The notes beneath the pieces are model-generated. The model ran no database searches and was not told the origin of the DNA. It saw only the letters and a program-made list of their open reading frames with translations. From positions 1-64,000 of the forward strand of contig NZ_VMNW02000035.1 of NCBI RefSeq assembly GCF_007713735.2: a stretch of 64,000 bases of DNA. Reading direction: 5' to 3'. Source of the DNA: Amycolatopsis acidicola (lineage in GTDB: Bacteria > Actinomycetota > Actinomycetes > Mycobacteriales > Pseudonocardiaceae). Every line of letters begins with the position of its first letter. Position 1 is the first letter of the stretch. Of this stretch, positions 60,667-64,000 are shown piece by piece. Made by a program: the position numbers and the translations under genes.

Positions 60667-61143
60667 TTACATCTGTCCTTGCGCCGTCTTGATGGCTTCC
60701 CTGATGCGGAAGTAGGTGCCGCAGCGGCAGATGTTGCGGATCTCGTCGAAATCGTCGTCGCCGAGTTCGCGGCCTTCGGCCTTGGCGGCACGCACCTTGG
60801 CCACCGCCGCCATGATCTGTCCCGGCTGGCAGTAGCCACACTGCGCGACGTCGTGTTCCAGCCAGGCTTCCTGCATCGGGTGCAGCGCACCGCTTTCCGC
60901 GTCCGCGAGGCCTTCGATGGTGGTGACCTCGTCGGTGGCCTTGATGTCGGACACCGGCACCGAGCACGGGTTGAACGCCTTGCCGTTGATGTGCGAGGTG
61001 CACGCCTTGCAGACGTTCAGCCCGCAGCCGTACTTGGGGCCGGTGACGCCGAGCAGGTCACGCAGCACCCACAGCAGGCGCACGTTGTCCTCGGTGTCCA
61101 CAGTGACCTGTTTGCCGTTGAGCACGAAAGTATGTTGGGGCAC
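60667..61143 (-). CDS. 2Fe-2S subunit of molybdenum hydroxylase
   Basis: The 158-residue small subunit of the xanthine oxidase family (isoquinoline 1-oxidoreductase alpha type) has an N-terminal plant-type cluster GCGLNVCKACTSHINGK and a C-terminal cluster with CGYCQPGQIMA and NICRCGTYFRIREAI. It passes electrons from the Mo site to an outside acceptor. The start is GTG at 61143 with AAGGA upstream. It follows the large subunit by 11 bp. Confidence 0.93.
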   Translation of the reverse strand: MPQHTFVLNGKQVTVDTEDNVRLLWVLRDLLGVTGPKYGCGLNVCKACTSHINGKAFNPCSVPVSDIKATDEVTTIEGLADAESGALHPMQEAWLEHDVAQCGYCQPGQIMAAVAKVRAAKAEGRELGDDDFDEIRNICRCGTYFRIREAIKTAQGQM

Positions 61144-61154
61144 GGGAGGAATCC

Positions 61155-63464
61155 TTACGAGACGTAGGAGAGGCCGTCGGTGGGCGAGTCCGGGATGGAC
61201 GGCACGCGCGGCAGTGGCTCGAAGCTGAGCGTGCCGTGGTTGACCGGGAAGCTGGTCGGCATCTTCCCCACCGCCCTGGCGTAGGCGCAGGCGACCGCGG
61301 CGAACGAGCTCGCGACACCGAGTTCGCCGGCGCCGCCGGGTTCCCCGTTGGCCGGCATCACGAAGATCTCCATCTCCGGCGGGGTGTTCCACTGTCGCGT
61401 GTAGAAGAAGTTGTCCCAGCTGCCTTCCAGCGGCAGCCCCTTGTCGATGTGCAGGCTTTCGGTGAGCGCGAGCCCGATGCCGTCGTTGATGCAGCCCATC
61501 ATCTGCGCTTCCAGCCCGCGCGGGTTGATCGGCAGCCCGGCGTCCACGGCCATGAACACCTTGGTGACCCGCGGCCCGGTGACCCCGTCGCGAACCTTGC
61601 GGTTGACCGTTTCCGGGCGGCAGTCGATCTCCACGAGCACCGCGCTGCAGCTCTTGTACTCGGCGTGGAACCCGATGCCCTGCGCCATTCCGGCGGGCAG
61701 CTGCCTGCCCCACTGCCCCGCCTGCGCCACCTTGTCCAAGGCCGCGCGGTGGCGCTCGTCCTTGAAGAAGGAGCGCCGGAACGCCAACGGGTCCTGGCCC
61801 ATCTTCGCGGCCAGCTGGTCGACGATCAGCTCGCGGGCGCACACCACGTTGGGCGAGTACACGTTGCGCATGCTGGAGGTGTGGAACTTCAGCGGCACCT
61901 CGTTGAGCAGCTGCGTGGTGGCCCCGAAGTTGTACGGCATCGACTGGGACAGCTCGAACACCGTCTGGGAGAAGCCGATGTCGCCGACCGGGAGCTTCGC
62001 CGCGACCGCGGTGAGCAGCTCGCCGAGGCCGTGCCCGAAGTCGGTGGTGACGCTGGTGTGCCGCTGCTCGTAGCTGACCACGTTGCCCAGCGCGTAGTTC
62101 ACCCGCACCCGGGACAGCGACATCGGGTGCGTGCGCCCGTGCCGGAAGTCGTCGGTGCGGTGCCACATCAGCTTGACCGGTTTGCCGACCTTCTTCGAGA
62201 TCTCCGCGGCCTCGAGCGCCGCGTCGCCGAAGAGCTTGCGGCCGAACGAACCGCCGCCCTGCATGACGTGCACCTTCACCGCCGTCACCGGCAGGCCGAG
62301 CATCGTCGCGATCTCTTCCTGCGCCGTGATCGGCGCCTTCAGCCCGGACCAGATCTCCGCGCTGTCCGGCCGCACGTCGGCGACCGCGCAGTTGGTTTCC
62401 AGCGCGCTGTTGCTGGCGAAGGCGAACACGAAGTCCGCCTCGATCGAGCTGGTCAGCACCGGTGGCACGGCCAGTGGCAGTGTCGCGGCCTGGAGCTTCT
62501 TCAGCACCGTGTCGTCCGACTCGGCGTCCACCGGGCCAGGGCCCCAGTTCACCTGGAGCGCGCGCACGGCGTCCATGCAGTGCGTGATCGTCTTCCCGCG
62601 CACGGCCACGCCGGAGGAGATCACCACGACGTCGGTGATCCCCGGCATGGCCTTCACCGCGGCCAGGTTGCGCACCGACTTCACGGTGCCGCCGATCGTC
62701 GGCGGGCGGCAGACCATCGCGGGCAGCGCGTCCGGGATCTGCAGGTCCATCGTGAACTGCTTCTTGCCGGTGACCGCGTCACGGGCGTCGATGCGGTTCT
62801 GCGGAGTGCCGACGATCTTGAACTTCGCGGCGTCCTTCGGCTGCGCGGACACCTCTTCGGTGCGGCTGCTCGCGGCGGCCTCGGCCAGCGAACCGAACGT
62901 CGCGCTGCGGCCCGAACCGCGGATCACTCCATTTTGGACGGTCAGGGCGGAGGCGGGCACGCCCCACTGGCCCGCCGCCGTGGACAGCAGCCGGGCACGC
63001 GCGATCGCGGCGGCCGTGCGCACCGGGTCGTACAGCGAGCGCACGGAGTTCGAACCGCCGGTGAGCTGGTTGAACAGCAGTTCGGGGCGGGCGTCGGCGA
63101 GGGTGACGTGCACCTTCTCCAGCGGTACGTCCATTTCCTCGGCGATCAGCATCGCGATGGTGGTGGTGATGCCCTGGCCGACCTCGGCCCGCGGCACCGC
63201 GAAGGACACCGTGTCGTCACGGTTGACCTGGATCGCGATCAGGTTGGAGGTCGGCATCGCGGCGAGGCTCAACGCGTCGCCGAGGTCGAGGATGTCGGCG
63301 GGCTCGGGCGGGGACGGGATCGCGGCCGCGGCTTCGGGTGGGGCGAGCGTGTCGGCCCCGAGGCGGGCGGCGACAGCGAGGGTGGGGGCGGCCAGCAGGT
63401 AACCGAGGAACCGGCGACGTTGCAACCCCTCGGCCCCGGCTGGCGATCGGCGCTGATCGACCAT
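61155..63464 (-). CDS. Molybdopterin subunit of aldehyde/isoquinoline oxidoreductase, Tat-exported
   Basis: This 769-residue large subunit, IorB-like, has a Tat signal (QRRRFLGYLLAAPTLAVAA), so the complex is exported folded. Then come PRAEVGQGITTTIAMLIAEE, VMQGGGSFGRKLFGDAALEA, GIGFHAEYKS, and PGGAGELGVASSFAAVACA with the catalytic Glu region near the C terminus. The two-subunit form without an FAD subunit is typical of isoquinoline 1-oxidoreductase and related aldehyde dehydrogenases that donate to cytochrome. The substrate is unknown. The ATG at 63464 follows AAGGA. Confidence 0.93.
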   Translation of the reverse strand: MVDQRRSPAGAEGLQRRRFLGYLLAAPTLAVAARLGADTLAPPEAAAAIPSPPEPADILDLGDALSLAAMPTSNLIAIQVNRDDTVSFAVPRAEVGQGITTTIAMLIAEEMDVPLEKVHVTLADARPELLFNQLTGGSNSVRSLYDPVRTAAAIARARLLSTAAGQWGVPASALTVQNGVIRGSGRSATFGSLAEAAASSRTEEVSAQPKDAAKFKIVGTPQNRIDARDAVTGKKQFTMDLQIPDALPAMVCRPPTIGGTVKSVRNLAAVKAMPGITDVVVISSGVAVRGKTITHCMDAVRALQVNWGPGPVDAESDDTVLKKLQAATLPLAVPPVLTSSIEADFVFAFASNSALETNCAVADVRPDSAEIWSGLKAPITAQEEIATMLGLPVTAVKVHVMQGGGSFGRKLFGDAALEAAEISKKVGKPVKLMWHRTDDFRHGRTHPMSLSRVRVNYALGNVVSYEQRHTSVTTDFGHGLGELLTAVAAKLPVGDIGFSQTVFELSQSMPYNFGATTQLLNEVPLKFHTSSMRNVYSPNVVCARELIVDQLAAKMGQDPLAFRRSFFKDERHRAALDKVAQAGQWGRQLPAGMAQGIGFHAEYKSCSAVLVEIDCRPETVNRKVRDGVTGPRVTKVFMAVDAGLPINPRGLEAQMMGCINDGIGLALTESLHIDKGLPLEGSWDNFFYTRQWNTPPEMEIFVMPANGEPGGAGELGVASSFAAVACAYARAVGKMPTSFPVNHGTLSFEPLPRVPSIPDSPTDGLSYVS

Positions 63465-63593
63465 CACGGTCCTTCCAAGCGAGACGTGAATTTCACGCGA
63501 GATTAGGAAGGACGGCGGATTGCGGTCAACGCAAAGTAGCCGATCGGCGCGATCTCTGTGACGAGACCACAGCGAAGCACCACAAAACTGTGA

Positions 63594-63626
63594 CGCCCCC
63601 ACAGCCAAACGTCGGCTGTGGGGGCG
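63594..63626 (-). terminator. Terminator of the alcohol dehydrogenase gene
   Basis: CGCCCCCACAGCC (63594-63606) pairs fully with GGCTGTGGGGGCG (63614-63626) around AAACGTC, 17 nt after the dehydrogenase stop on the minus strand. TCACAGTTTTGTGG follows. Confidence 0.85.
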
Positions 63627-63642
63627 TACTCGGGGACCGGGC

Positions 63643-64000
63643 TCAGTCCGCGGAGTGCATGATCACGCCGCGGATGTTCTTGCCGTCCCGGAGATCCTGG
63701 TACCCCTCGTTCACTTCCTCCAACGTGTAGCGGCGGGTGACGAGCTCGTCGAGTTTGATCGCGCCCGCCTGGTACAGCCGCAGGATGCGGACGATGTCGT
63801 ACTGCGGGTTCGCCGAGCCGAACAGCGTGCCCTTGATCGTCTTCTCGAACAGGGTCATCACGCCGCCGGAGACGTGCACCGTCAGCTTCTCCGGGTTGGC
63901 CAGGCCGGTGATGACCACCGTGCCGCCCTTGCCGACCGCGTTGAACGCCTGGGTGACGACGTCCTCGTCCACGGTGCCGACGGTGATCAGCGCCTGGTCG
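63643..64000 (-). CDS. Zinc-type alcohol dehydrogenase, C-terminal part (cut by window edge)
   Basis: The last 118 residues of a medium-chain dehydrogenase run off the window end. FNAVGKGGTVVITGLANPEK, FEKTIKGTLFGSANPQYDI and LYQAGAIKLDELVTRRYTLEEVNEGYQDL match the NDMA-dependent/mycothiol-type alcohol dehydrogenases of actinobacteria. The catalytic zinc and most of the cofactor site lie outside the window. It is on the same strand as the molybdenum hydroxylase operon, but a terminator separates them. Confidence 0.9.
   Translation of the reverse strand, partial: DQALITVGTVDEDVVTQAFNAVGKGGTVVITGLANPEKLTVHVSGGVMTLFEKTIKGTLFGSANPQYDIVRILRLYQAGAIKLDELVTRRYTLEEVNEGYQDLRDGKNIRGVIMHSAD

Overview
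The window is high-GC actinobacterial DNA with dense genes, frequent GTG starts and many 1-4 bp start/stop overlaps. The gene set points to the Pseudonocardiaceae, most likely Amycolatopsis or a close relative: KstR/FadE34, F420-dependent luciferase-like oxidoreductases, a four-gene conservon, an XRE/DUF397 pair, a LAL regulator and UdgX. The genus is an inference from gene content. No phage, integrase, transposase gene, CRISPR array, tRNA, rRNA or biosynthetic megasynthase was seen.

Layout. 1-4.5 kb: a repeat-bearing zinc-ribbon protein, then a SWIM-finger protein translationally coupled to a SNF2 helicase. 4.5-7.3 kb: FadE34-type acyl-CoA dehydrogenase divergent from the sterol regulator KstR, with a perfect KstR box between them. 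7.4-11.8 kb: an exported serine-hydrolase-like protein, three F420/LLM oxidoreductases and a methyltransferase. 11.8-12.35 kb: a gene-free stretch made of two repeat elements. 12.3-21.2 kb: fused isobutyryl-CoA mutase (IcmF) and a conservon (cvnABCD). 22-26.4 kb: DUF485/solute symporter followed by a three-gene putrescine-to-spermidine route. 26.4-29.2 kb: small membrane proteins and a lytic transglycosylase. 29.4-35.3 kb: alpha-methylacyl-CoA racemase plus acyl-CoA dehydrogenase divergent from a TetR regulator, then a membrane protein and a succinate-semialdehyde dehydrogenase. 35.3-40.8 kb: a symmetrical 21-bp repeat array, a LAL regulator, the XRE/DUF397 pair and small hypothetical genes. 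40.8-51.9 kb: TesB, pyruvate kinase, DUF2461, chitinase, phosphofructokinase, DAHP synthase with an aromatic leader peptide, RNase AS, acyltransferase, esterase and a YbdK-type ligase. 52-57.7 kb: glycerate kinase, a repeat cluster, a metallo-hydrolase/DUF427/TetR run, folD with a ZTP riboswitch, UdgX and an SRPBCC protein. 57.7-64 kb: PAS-ANTAR regulator, cold-shock protein, DUF4235, PucR-type regulator, a molybdenum hydroxylase pair and a truncated alcohol dehydrogenase.

Themes. Acyl-CoA and sterol-side-chain metabolism recurs (KstR, FadE34, AMACR, acyl-CoA dehydrogenase, TesB, IcmF). Several cis-regulatory signals can be read directly: a KstR box, a pair of DasR-like sites before the chitinase, a Tyr-Phe-Trp-Phe leader peptide with attenuator hairpins before DAHP synthase, a ZTP/pfl riboswitch before folD, and paired palindromes around the 31.8 kb TetR gene. 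The least explained material is three intergenic repeat families: (A) arrays of 21-bp units followed by inverted units, one bounded by perfect 15-bp terminal inverted repeats; (B) a roughly 170-bp element in two copies 41 kb apart with an invariant hairpin and an outer stem that differs in sequence but keeps pairing; (C) a 30-bp tandem repeat that repeats a stop codon in frame.
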